A stretch of DNA of 5,709 nt. Origin: Leptospira sp. (GTDB lineage Bacteria > Spirochaetota > Leptospiria > Leptospirales > Leptospiraceae). Below, one piece after another: positions 1-5,682 of this stretch. Below the pieces are notes generated by a model. The model was not told the origin of the DNA and did not search any database. It saw nothing but the letters and a program-made list of their open reading frames with translations. How positions within the stretch are numbered: the first letter of the stretch is position 1; each line of letters begins with the position of its first letter. Both the position numbers and the translations under genes were made by a program. Where the stretch lies: positions 1 through 5,709 of the forward strand of contig JAPZTS010000052.1 of assembly GCA_027533185.1 (NCBI GenBank), written 5' to 3'.

Positions 1-75
1 TAAGGTAATGTCGCCCATATTTCCTATGGGAGTAGCCACTACAAAAACTTTGCCTGGTTCTTGCCTACGGACCAA
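1..75 (-). CDS. rsmI: 16S rRNA (cytidine-1402-2'-O)-methyltransferase RsmI, N-terminal fragment
   Basis: Only the first 25 codons lie in the window; the gene continues beyond the left edge. The visible protein contains VFVVATPIGNMGDITL, the N-terminal strand and Pro-Ile-Gly-Asn loop characteristic of RsmI in the tetrapyrrole methylase fold. RsmI uses S-adenosylmethionine to 2'-O-methylate C1402 in the decoding centre of 16S rRNA, in the cytoplasm. I chose the TTG at 73-75 because AGGA (86-89) lies 10 nt upstream and because the conserved strand then begins about ten residues in, as is usual. An in-frame ATG at 121-123 would add 16 residues and lengthen the overlap with the upstream lipoprotein gene from 11 to 59 bp, with a poorer ribosome site. 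The overlap suggests co-transcription and coupling with that gene. The family call rests on a short but distinctive motif; the rest of the protein cannot be checked here. Confidence 0.83.
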   Translation of the reverse strand, partial: MVRRQEPGKVFVVATPIGNMGDITL

Positions 76-808
76 TGAATTGGCATCCTGGAGGTCTGGA
101 ACCTGGTGGGCAAGTGCATCCATTCTGTTCCCGAGCAGGAAACAAGCAGGGATTGCAAGCTGTTCCAACAGCACAGCTAGACCGATCGGAACAGGATGCA
201 TTGCTACAAAAAGCTGTATTGCAACCAACGCCCACACCGCAGGCATCCTTAATCGCAAGAAGACCCGTATTTGCACAGGAAGATACAGGTGTGGATGGAT
301 TCGAAATCAGTCCGCCAGTCAATGCAGATCGAAGTGTGAATGTATAGAGCTGACATTTTTGAAAAAATTCCGCCCCGGGAGGAGGAACGGCAAATCGAAT
401 CCTTTTAGAGATGAGTTTCGTGGATTCGGTTGAAGCCTCAAATGGTAGATGTGGGAAACTAGGTTGTACTCCATCTTCCAACCATTCCCCTTGTATGGTC
501 TGAATCACACCTGGAGTAGCGGTCGTGATATAGAGGTTGTAACCAACAAACTGGGGTTCTCTGTTTGTAATAAAATACCGGAGTAAAAACTCGGGTCTTG
601 GTTCGGCTGTAAAATTCAAGAGGTCCGTCTCGAATTTGTCAGTGATATTGCTATTGAGAGAGACAACGGAGAGGATTTGTGGGACAGAGGGAGGAATGAG
701 AAATATAAATGGAGCGACTGGAGTATCTGTGTTCGTCCCGCAACGAAAAAAAGAAAGAAAACTGAGAACAACTAGAAAGACTGGCTTTAAAATGGAAATG
801 CGGGACAT
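65..808 (-). CDS. Putative cysteine-rich lipoprotein, unknown function
   Basis: This is a 247-residue exported protein that I do not recognise as a named family. The N-terminus has Arg3 and Lys8, a hydrophobic stretch at about 9-21 and a cysteine at 23 in LSFFRCG. This looks like a signal peptide II lipobox, but arginine just before the cysteine is atypical even for the relaxed spirochaetal lipobox, so lipidation is uncertain. Residues about 40-150 contain alternating hydrophobic and polar stretches suggestive of a beta-rich domain. The last part is cysteine-rich: 12 cysteines between 152 and 242, ten of them in 190-242, among short Gly/Ser/Asn/Pro runs, compatible with several disulfides in the periplasm or at the surface. 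GAGAAG upstream of the ATG is a plausible ribosome site. The gene diverges from the plus-strand gene at 847 and overlaps rsmI downstream. The coding call is supported by the signal-like N-terminus and the same-strand rsmI; function is unknown. Confidence 0.8.
   Translation of the reverse strand: MSRISILKPVFLVVLSFLSFFRCGTNTDTPVAPFIFLIPPSVPQILSVVSLNSNITDKFETDLLNFTAEPRPEFLLRYFITNREPQFVGYNLYITTATPGVIQTIQGEWLEDGVQPSFPHLPFEASTESTKLISKRIRFAVPPPGAEFFQKCQLYTFTLRSALTGGLISNPSTPVSSCANTGLLAIKDACGVGVGCNTAFCSNASCSDRSSCAVGTACNPCLFPAREQNGCTCPPGSRPPGCQFIGP
86..89 (-). promoter_or_regulatory. Shine-Dalgarno for rsmI (supports TTG start)
   Basis: AGGA on the minus strand, inside the 3' end of the lipoprotein gene, 10 nt before the TTG at 73-75. 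It is the main reason for preferring that start over the upstream in-frame ATG at 121-123. Confidence 0.45.
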
Positions 809-846
809 TTTTCTTCTCGCCTTCCAAGTTTCTAGGAATTCAATCT

Positions 847-1542
847 ATGGGAATCCAAAAAAAAATACTATTTCTATCTCTTTCCGTTCTTGCCCTTCTC
901 TTTCTAACAATTCTGTTTTCTGGCGATAGCGAAGAAACAGAACGAAAGAAAAAGGAAAAATCCAAAAATGCATTAGCCCTCTTTGGCGGTGGTGATGGCA
1001 CTCCGAAAGGAACTAACCGCTTGGGTGTGAAAACAGAAGACGCAAGTTCCATTTTTGATTCTGAATACTACAAAGCTGGTGGCATGAGGTATGAAGATGA
1101 AGTTGCCATTGCCGATGGCAAAAACGACGGGGAGATACCGATCAACCCACAAACGGGAAAACCGTATCCGCCAGAAGCTATGGAGTCTTTTGATGAGCTG
1201 AGAGAACAATTTCCTGATAACGATTTGATTCCTAAGCGTTTGACTCCAGAAGTAAAACAAAAACAAGAAGAGTTCAATCAGAAGTTTGCTCGTGCAAGCA
1301 ATGCAGTCTTTGGCGGGACGGCCGCTTCTACGGATGTTTCTTTCTATTACAATCATGTCCTAAAACAAGGAAAGGACCGAATGGAAATCATAAACTATTT
1401 GATCGAATCCCAAGGCGGGGATGATCCTGAGATGGACAAAAAATTTGATGAGATATTAAAAAATATCAAATACCAAAACGAACAAATCGAAAAGGAAGCA
1501 AGCGCCGCCTTCCAAAAAGCTGGATTACCGCCGATGCGTTAA
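847..1542 (+). CDS. Hypothetical membrane-anchored protein, 231 aa
   Basis: I do not recognise the family. The ATG is preceded by AGGA at 834-837, with 9 nt spacing. A lysine pair (5-6) precedes one hydrophobic segment at about residues 7-25, which could be an uncleaved membrane anchor or a signal peptide. No good lipobox or clear signal peptidase I site is seen. A highly charged linker (about 29-40, rich in Glu and Lys) follows, then a Gly-rich patch, FGGGDG, at 46-51. The rest is hydrophilic: an Asp/Glu-rich middle with a NPQTGKPYPPEA segment (100-111), and a C-terminal half (about 132-225) that looks mainly alpha-helical, with Lys/Glu-rich stretches around 135-148 and 195-220 that could form coiled coil. 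The likely location is the periplasmic face of the inner membrane. It stands alone on the plus strand; its stop codon overlaps the stop of nadE in TTAA (1539-1542). A nine-A run spans codons 4-7. Confidence 0.85.
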   Translation: MGIQKKILFLSLSVLALLFLTILFSGDSEETERKKKEKSKNALALFGGGDGTPKGTNRLGVKTEDASSIFDSEYYKAGGMRYEDEVAIADGKNDGEIPINPQTGKPYPPEAMESFDELREQFPDNDLIPKRLTPEVKQKQEEFNQKFARASNAVFGGTAASTDVSFYYNHVLKQGKDRMEIINYLIESQGGDDPEMDKKFDEILKNIKYQNEQIEKEASAAFQKAGLPPMR

Positions 1543-3458
1543 GACTCTTTGGATAGGATAGGGAACCTGTAACTTGATTTGGGATCGATTCCATATGCAT
1601 CTAAATGAAAGCCTGGTGGTAGCCTCTCTCGTTTCCACTGGGAATTCATAAATAGTTTTTTGAACTTTTGTATTTTTGCTAGCAGTGAAGATTCAGATTC
1701 CTCTGGGAATGATTCGGTTAATCGTTGTTTGGTTTCCTGTTCTGATAAGCCAAGATAAACAATACATTCTTCAATTTTTTGAAGGATGGGATAAGGCATT
1801 AAATCCTTTTCATCTTCTTGGTGTTCAGAAAGTGGGCGAAGCTCAGCTGTAGGTTTTGTCTCTCGTAACATACGAATCGATTCTTTGGGCGTGATGAACC
1901 GATTTTTTCCCGATTGCAAGTCATCCAAAAATTCTAGTAAAAATTCTTTACTAACGCCAGAGATTGGGCAAACCGAACCGGAGGAATCGCCATCCATTGT
2001 CGTATAACCGACACTAGCCTCACTTCTGTTTCCTGTTGAGATGAGTAAATGTCCGTGTAGATTTGCAAGTAGCCAAACAAGAGGGGAACGAACTCTTGCT
2101 TGTATATTCTGCATGGCGAGGTCGTCTGTTTTCCAATCCAATTTTCTTTGGATGGCGCTTTCAATTAACTCTACCGATGTTTTTACAGCACCATCGATCG
2201 AGATGTTATGGTGGGGAATTTGGAGCTCCTCGGATAGAAGTGCCGCTATTTGTTCTGTCGTACTAGAATTGTTAACTGTTTTTTGATAGATGGTGACTAG
2301 AAGATTTTTTTCATCTAATCCCAATTCTTTAAAACAAGTTTTACTGCGTTCTCTCTTGGCAAGAGACTTCATAGCAACAACTAAAAGTGCACAAATAGCA
2401 CTGTCAGCTCCACCAGAGAGTGAAAGAGTGTATCCCTTCGTTTTGGACTTTCGCAAGTAGTCGAAGAGTCCAAGTGAAACAGCTTTTGTAAATTCTTCGA
2501 AAATAGAAAGTTCCGGTTCTCGATCTTCAGACGAACTGATAAAAAGCTCTCTTTTGTCAGTCACTGTGAAGGATTTTTTAGCGGCTGGCTCTAAAAAGAT
2601 TTTAGTGGTTGGGTAAAGATTTTGTTTGGAACTACGAAATTCTCTAGCCCTTCTGGATCGAATCGATTCTAAGGAAGTTGTATGGTTTGTAATAGAATAT
2701 TCACTAAAGAACAACCTCTTTCCTTCCTGTAATAGTTTTCCTGATTCACAAAATAGAGAACCACCTTCAAAAATAATTCTTCCAGATTCATTTCCATTTA
2801 AGTTTGTGTATACGACCAAATTATTTTGGCTACGTGATATCTCTTGGAAAATATTCTTTCGAAGATTCTGTTTGCCGAGGGAAAAATGAGAGGCCCCCGG
2901 GGAGAGGAGAATATCGATCCCTTGTTCTGCATACGTGAGTGAGGGTTTGAAATGATTCCAGGAATCTTCACATATCTCGATAGCAAATGAATATTCTTTA
3001 TATTGAAAGATGAAATTACCAAATGGAATTGTATTTCCATTTAAAAGAATTGTTTTGTTTTGTGATTTTGATTCCGAGTGAAACCATCTTGTTTCATAAT
3101 GCACACCAGTATTTGCCAAATGCATTTTTGGTACAAAGGCTCGGATCTTTCCATCTAAAAGAACTGCCATACAATTGTATAAAAAACCATCAAAGAAAAG
3201 GGGAAGTCCAACTAATACCAGCTTTTCGGTCGTTAGATTTTTAATTTGTTCGAGTGAAGTAAGGGCTGAATCCCATAGGTAGGCCTTAAAAAATGCATCT
3301 TCGCAACCATAGCCAGTGATCGATAATTCAGGAAATAATACTATATCAGAATCGCTACATTCTGGCGAAAGTAAAGCTGATTTGATAGTCTCAAAATTCC
3401 CTTTTGTGTCTAAGGGAGTTGTGTTGATGGAAACAGCGGAAATTTTAAGTTTTGTCAT
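1539..3458 (-). CDS. nadE: Glutamine-dependent NAD+ synthetase (EC 6.3.5.1)
   Basis: This cytoplasmic enzyme makes NAD+ from nicotinic acid adenine dinucleotide, ATP and glutamine, the last step of NAD synthesis. The 639 residues match the two-domain form. The N-terminal nitrilase-like glutaminase domain (about 1-290) has the full triad: Glu44 in FPELSITGY, Lys111 in VPKMHL and Cys163 in EICEDSW; HYETRWF (120-126) and NGNESGRIIFEGGS (220-233) also fit. The C-terminal synthetase domain (about 320-639) has the ATP pyrophosphatase loop SGGADSA (348-354), NIQARVRSPL (451-460) and STGNRSEASVGYTTMDGDSS (474-493). The C-terminus, PPGFHLDAYGIDP, also fits. Having the glutaminase domain means ammonia comes from glutamine rather than free ammonium. 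The ATG is confirmed by the normal N-terminus (LKISAVSINTTPLDTKGN). The start overlaps the waaA end by 14 bp and the ribosome site is weak, so translation is probably coupled to waaA. No catalytic residue appears to be missing. Confidence 0.97.
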   Translation of the reverse strand: MTKLKISAVSINTTPLDTKGNFETIKSALLSPECSDSDIVLFPELSITGYGCEDAFFKAYLWDSALTSLEQIKNLTTEKLVLVGLPLFFDGFLYNCMAVLLDGKIRAFVPKMHLANTGVHYETRWFHSESKSQNKTILLNGNTIPFGNFIFQYKEYSFAIEICEDSWNHFKPSLTYAEQGIDILLSPGASHFSLGKQNLRKNIFQEISRSQNNLVVYTNLNGNESGRIIFEGGSLFCESGKLLQEGKRLFFSEYSITNHTTSLESIRSRRAREFRSSKQNLYPTTKIFLEPAAKKSFTVTDKRELFISSSEDREPELSIFEEFTKAVSLGLFDYLRKSKTKGYTLSLSGGADSAICALLVVAMKSLAKRERSKTCFKELGLDEKNLLVTIYQKTVNNSSTTEQIAALLSEELQIPHHNISIDGAVKTSVELIESAIQRKLDWKTDDLAMQNIQARVRSPLVWLLANLHGHLLISTGNRSEASVGYTTMDGDSSGSVCPISGVSKEFLLEFLDDLQSGKNRFITPKESIRMLRETKPTAELRPLSEHQEDEKDLMPYPILQKIEECIVYLGLSEQETKQRLTESFPEESESSLLAKIQKFKKLFMNSQWKRERLPPGFHLDAYGIDPKSSYRFPILSKES

Positions 3459-4719
3459 TCAAAAAGACTCTATTGTAAATCTTTTCTGATGCACCAGAAT
3501 TTTCTACAACAAAGTTTCTGTTGATTTGACCAATCCTTTTGAATTCCTTTTTATCTGTTTCTATCGTTCGTAGAGTGGTTACAAATTCTTCTGAGTTGTA
3601 AACTCTCTTTAATCCACCTAATGATTGCATAACGAGAGCTTCTGGAGCGTTATCTATTTTTGGACCAGTCAATAGAGGAAGGCCAAAGGCCGCAGGTTCA
3701 ATTGTGTTATGAATTCTATGGTGAAATCCGCCACCAACATAGGCAAGTCGACCATACTTATATGCAAAGGCGAGGATGCCCAATTCGTCGAAAACAATAC
3801 AGTCAGGAGTTTTACCGGAGACCGAAATTTCGGAAAAACGTTTGGTCTCCATAAACTTTCCGAGCGATTTTACCAATTGGTTTCCCCGTTCTTCTTCCCA
3901 TTTGTGTGGAAAAATCCAAAGCGCCTGTTTTGATTCTGTTTGGGAAATCCAATCTAAAATATAAGATTCACAAATTGAATACGTTGATCCAAAGATATAG
4001 GGTGGTTTTTTTTTCCAATGGGATTCCGTTTTTTGAATGTACTTTAAAAAACTTTCTTTTGGTTTTTTAGTTTTGAGTTTGATTAATACGCTATCAAAAC
4101 GACTATCTCCTAATACTTGGAAGTCTGTTGAGTCAGAAACCAAATCTCTAAATTCCTTTTCTGAAAATGGATGCGTTGGATACAATCCATTCAAGTAGCT
4201 AAAACTTTCCTTTGTGAGCTTCTTTAGAAACGAATTCTTTCGACTTGAATTTGGGGACAAAGCCGCACAAACTAGAAAAGTTTTAACACCAAACTCAGAA
4301 CAGGTTTTTAGCAAGTTTGGCCAGGTATCCCAAGCCAATATGATAAGTTTTTTTGGTTTAAATTTTTTAAGAATTGGTTTGTAAAAGTTGGGAATGTCGA
4401 ATGGCAGATAAAAATATGCATCTATCTGAGGATCTATCAGCTGTTTTTCGGTAACACTCGCCGAAAACACCGATTGTAAGATAAATGATTTTGGGTTTTT
4501 CTTTTTTATAATAGCTATAAGGGCTTTTGATTGATCAAGTTCGCCAACACTTGCCGAATGAAGCCAGATTACTTCTCTTCCTTCCGCATTTTTTGAGAGA
4601 ACTTCTTTAAGGAGTCGTGTTCTCTCACTTTGGATTTTTTTATATTTTGGAAAGAAGTTTATGAGAATTGATACAAAAAAATAAATCACGTATACGAGTA
4701 AAGTGTATAGGAAATACAT
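3445..4719 (-). CDS. waaA: 3-deoxy-D-manno-octulosonic acid (Kdo) transferase
   Basis: WaaA (KdtA) is a GT30 glycosyltransferase at the cytoplasmic face of the inner membrane that moves Kdo from CMP-Kdo to lipid A precursor, the first step of the LPS core. With the ATG at 4719 the protein has 424 residues, a normal length. An N-terminal membrane segment (about 1-24) is followed by SASVGE (55-60), whose Glu60 aligns with the family's catalytic base. Later motifs include GDSRFD (204-209), FGST (243-246), FPHKWEE (270-276), DELG (311-314) and VGGGFHHRIHNTIEPAAFG (328-346), which matches the CMP-binding C-terminal lobe. At 129-135 the sequence reads AWDTWPN where most homologues have a variant of ETE-[IL]-WPN, a notable divergence. 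An upstream TTG at 4735-4737 would add six residues. I prefer the ATG because it overlaps the previous stop as TAATG and GGGGA (4731-4735) sits 11 nt before it. The number of Kdo residues added cannot be told. Confidence 0.94.
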   Translation of the reverse strand: MYFLYTLLVYVIYFFVSILINFFPKYKKIQSERTRLLKEVLSKNAEGREVIWLHSASVGELDQSKALIAIIKKKNPKSFILQSVFSASVTEKQLIDPQIDAYFYLPFDIPNFYKPILKKFKPKKLIILAWDTWPNLLKTCSEFGVKTFLVCAALSPNSSRKNSFLKKLTKESFSYLNGLYPTHPFSEKEFRDLVSDSTDFQVLGDSRFDSVLIKLKTKKPKESFLKYIQKTESHWKKKPPYIFGSTYSICESYILDWISQTESKQALWIFPHKWEEERGNQLVKSLGKFMETKRFSEISVSGKTPDCIVFDELGILAFAYKYGRLAYVGGGFHHRIHNTIEPAAFGLPLLTGPKIDNAPEALVMQSLGGLKRVYNSEEFVTTLRTIETDKKEFKRIGQINRNFVVENSGASEKIYNRVFLNDKT

Positions 4720-4735
4720 TATCGTTTGTTTCCCC
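4717..4735 (-). promoter_or_regulatory. Translation-coupling junction (SD plus TAATG) before waaA
   Basis: On the minus strand GGGGA (4735-4731) is followed 11 nt later by TAATG (4721-4717). The TAA ends the FlaA-like gene and shares its last A with the waaA ATG. This is a standard stop/restart arrangement and decides the waaA start against the TTG at 4737-4735. Confidence 0.65.
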
Positions 4736-5474
4736 AAGTGTCCGATACTTCGGCCCCAGGATAGATAAAAGTTCTATTATCGATCACAAAACTTAGATTA
4801 TCAAAGTAAATATGAAATTCACCTTTTTTTTGTGAGACGAGGGACCTCAATTGAATGGATTTAAGAGAGACTGGTAAAACAAGCGACTCCATAAGTCTCG
4901 TATTTGCTTTTGGCAGTTGGATTGGAAAAGAAATCCTTCTCCATCCGACAAAATTTAGCGTCCCCAGATCAAAACAAAGATCTTTTGATTTTTTTTGTGA
5001 AAGGCAAATACTGAGATTGATATGATGTCCCTCGGAATAAACCCAAAAGATTCCTTTAATGGGAGAACCTAACGGAAGTAATACTGGTTCTATTGGTCGG
5101 ATTTCCCAATGGTCCAATCTTGGATTCTCGACATAGGACTGAATTAGAAAGCTCGTTTGATTTTGAAGATTGGGATAATTTGATTTTTCAAATAACAGAT
5201 TTTCTTTTGCGAACGCTACTGATTTAGGAATTTTACCAGTGAACTTTGTCTCAAGAAGAAACGAATCCCCTCGGTAAAAATTCCATGGTCGTTCCCCCTC
5301 AAAATCTTCTGCGAGAAATAAGACATAGTTAGGGTCAATTTCTAAAGCGGACTCTAAAATTTGAACCTGTCCCAATTCATCAGGGTCGTGAGGCTTCGGA
5401 AGAGTCTGGAGGGCTTCCTGAAGGAGCAAAAAGAAAAGAGCAACAACAGTGATTTTTTTTGCTGGAACTTTCAT
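4719..5474 (-). CDS. FlaA-like (flagellar filament outer layer) exported protein
   Basis: The 251-residue protein has a lysine-containing N-terminus and a hydrophobic segment (about 8-20), ending near ALQTLP, which fits a cleaved signal peptide and a periplasmic product. Similarity to spirochaetal FlaA, the sheath protein of periplasmic flagella, is seen in four places: AEDFEG with a following Trp (55-64); GIFWVYSEGHHINLSICL (141-158), like the FlaA strand with W-x-Y-G; LGTLNFVGWRRISFPIQLP (170-188), like the FlaA L-G-x-L-x-F-x-G-W segment; and FHIYFDNLSFVID (220-232), like the closing jelly-roll strand. It is close in length to the shorter FlaA forms. Whether it is a true sheath subunit, a FlaA-associated protein or a paralogue with another carbohydrate-binding-like role cannot be decided here, so I give no symbol. 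It is first in the operon with waaA and nadE. The upstream ribosome site is weak (GTTAGAA). Motif comparisons are from memory of the family, not from an alignment. Confidence 0.72.
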   Translation of the reverse strand: MKVPAKKITVVALFFLLLQEALQTLPKPHDPDELGQVQILESALEIDPNYVLFLAEDFEGERPWNFYRGDSFLLETKFTGKIPKSVAFAKENLLFEKSNYPNLQNQTSFLIQSYVENPRLDHWEIRPIEPVLLPLGSPIKGIFWVYSEGHHINLSICLSQKKSKDLCFDLGTLNFVGWRRISFPIQLPKANTRLMESLVLPVSLKSIQLRSLVSQKKGEFHIYFDNLSFVIDNRTFIYPGAEVSDTWGNKR

Positions 5475-5501
5475 TTCTAACTTTTCGAAACACCCAATTT
5501 G

Positions 5502-5514
5502 TGCAATGATTGCA
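5502..5514. promoter_or_regulatory. Perfect 13-bp palindrome, candidate operator
   Basis: TGCAAT-G-ATTGCA is a perfect inverted repeat with 6-bp arms and a one-base centre. It sits near the middle of the 66-bp spacer between the divergent FlaA-like gene and the microprotein gene. It has no T-tract and a one-base centre, so it is not a terminator hairpin; a dimeric regulator site is the more natural reading. I do not recognise the motif as belonging to a named regulator. Confidence 0.35.
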
Positions 5515-5538
5515 AGAGACTGTAAAGGAAGACGTCAA
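5509..5538 (-). promoter_or_regulatory. Possible promoter of the flaA-like/waaA/nadE operon
   Basis: On the minus strand TTGACG (5538-5533) is followed after 18 nt by TGCAAT (5514-5509), which matches the -10 consensus at four of six positions. Transcription would start near 5502, giving a leader of about 28 nt before the ATG at 5474. The -35 is good and the -10 weak. The -10 is also one arm of the palindrome at 5502-5514, so a bound regulator would block it. Confidence 0.3.
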
Positions 5539-5540
5539 CT

Positions 5541-5669
5541 ATGGGCCGCCGAGATAATCTAAAAATTTTAACAACAGCCATTCTAGTAGTCCTACTTCTA
5601 TCTTCGTTCATTTTTGCATTTATCTATAGGAATGAAATCTATCAAAATTTACAAAGCATCGGAAAATAG
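5541..5669 (+). CDS. Small single-span membrane protein, 42 aa, unknown function
   Basis: The open frame is ATG at 5541 to TAG at 5667. AAGGAAG (5525-5531) lies upstream with normal spacing. The product begins MGRRDNLK, then has one hydrophobic segment at about residues 9-28 (ILTTAILVVLLLSSFIFAFI), and ends in a short polar tail (YRNEIYQNLQSIGK). The positive N-terminus favours the N-terminus inside and the 14-residue tail outside. A well-placed ribosome site, a sensible membrane topology and a location in an otherwise empty divergent region argue that it is real, but 42 codons is short enough to arise by chance. A good Shine-Dalgarno overlaps its stop codon, so it may head an operon continuing to the right. 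I recognise no family; it could be a small subunit or accessory protein of a membrane complex, but nothing visible says which. Confidence 0.55.
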   Translation: MGRRDNLKILTTAILVVLLLSSFIFAFIYRNEIYQNLQSIGK

Positions 5670-5682
5670 GAGACATTCTTTT

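Noticed and set aside
8..433. Plus-strand open frames of 141 and 90 codons opposite the lipoprotein gene
   Set aside because: They lie antisense to a gene with a signal-like N-terminus and followed by rsmI on the same strand. Their products are rich in Arg, Ser, Thr and Cys with no recognisable domain, as expected of shadow frames.
788..793. TAAAAT as a -10 box for the plus-strand gene at 847
   Set aside because: The hexamer is close to consensus, but no -35-like sequence lies 16-18 nt upstream, and it falls inside the start of the divergent lipoprotein gene, where such A/T hexamers occur by chance.
973..1356. Minus-strand open frame of 127 codons inside the 847-1542 gene
   Set aside because: No ribosome site or domain is seen, and the opposite frame has a good Shine-Dalgarno and a coherent membrane-anchored product.
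1494..1513. Rho-independent terminator for nadE
   Set aside because: The GGAAG/CTTCC stem has only 5 bp and a 10-nt loop, followed by just four T residues on the minus strand. It is too weak to list as a terminator, so it is mentioned only as the best candidate.
4735..4737. TTG as the start codon of waaA
   Set aside because: It adds only MGKQTI, has no clear ribosome site, and lies inside the preceding gene. The ATG at 4717-4719 has GGGGA upstream and forms TAATG with the preceding stop.
5521..5526. TGTAAA as a -10 box for the microprotein gene
   Set aside because: It would start transcription around 5533, downstream of the AAGGAAG ribosome site, and no -35 is seen at the right distance.
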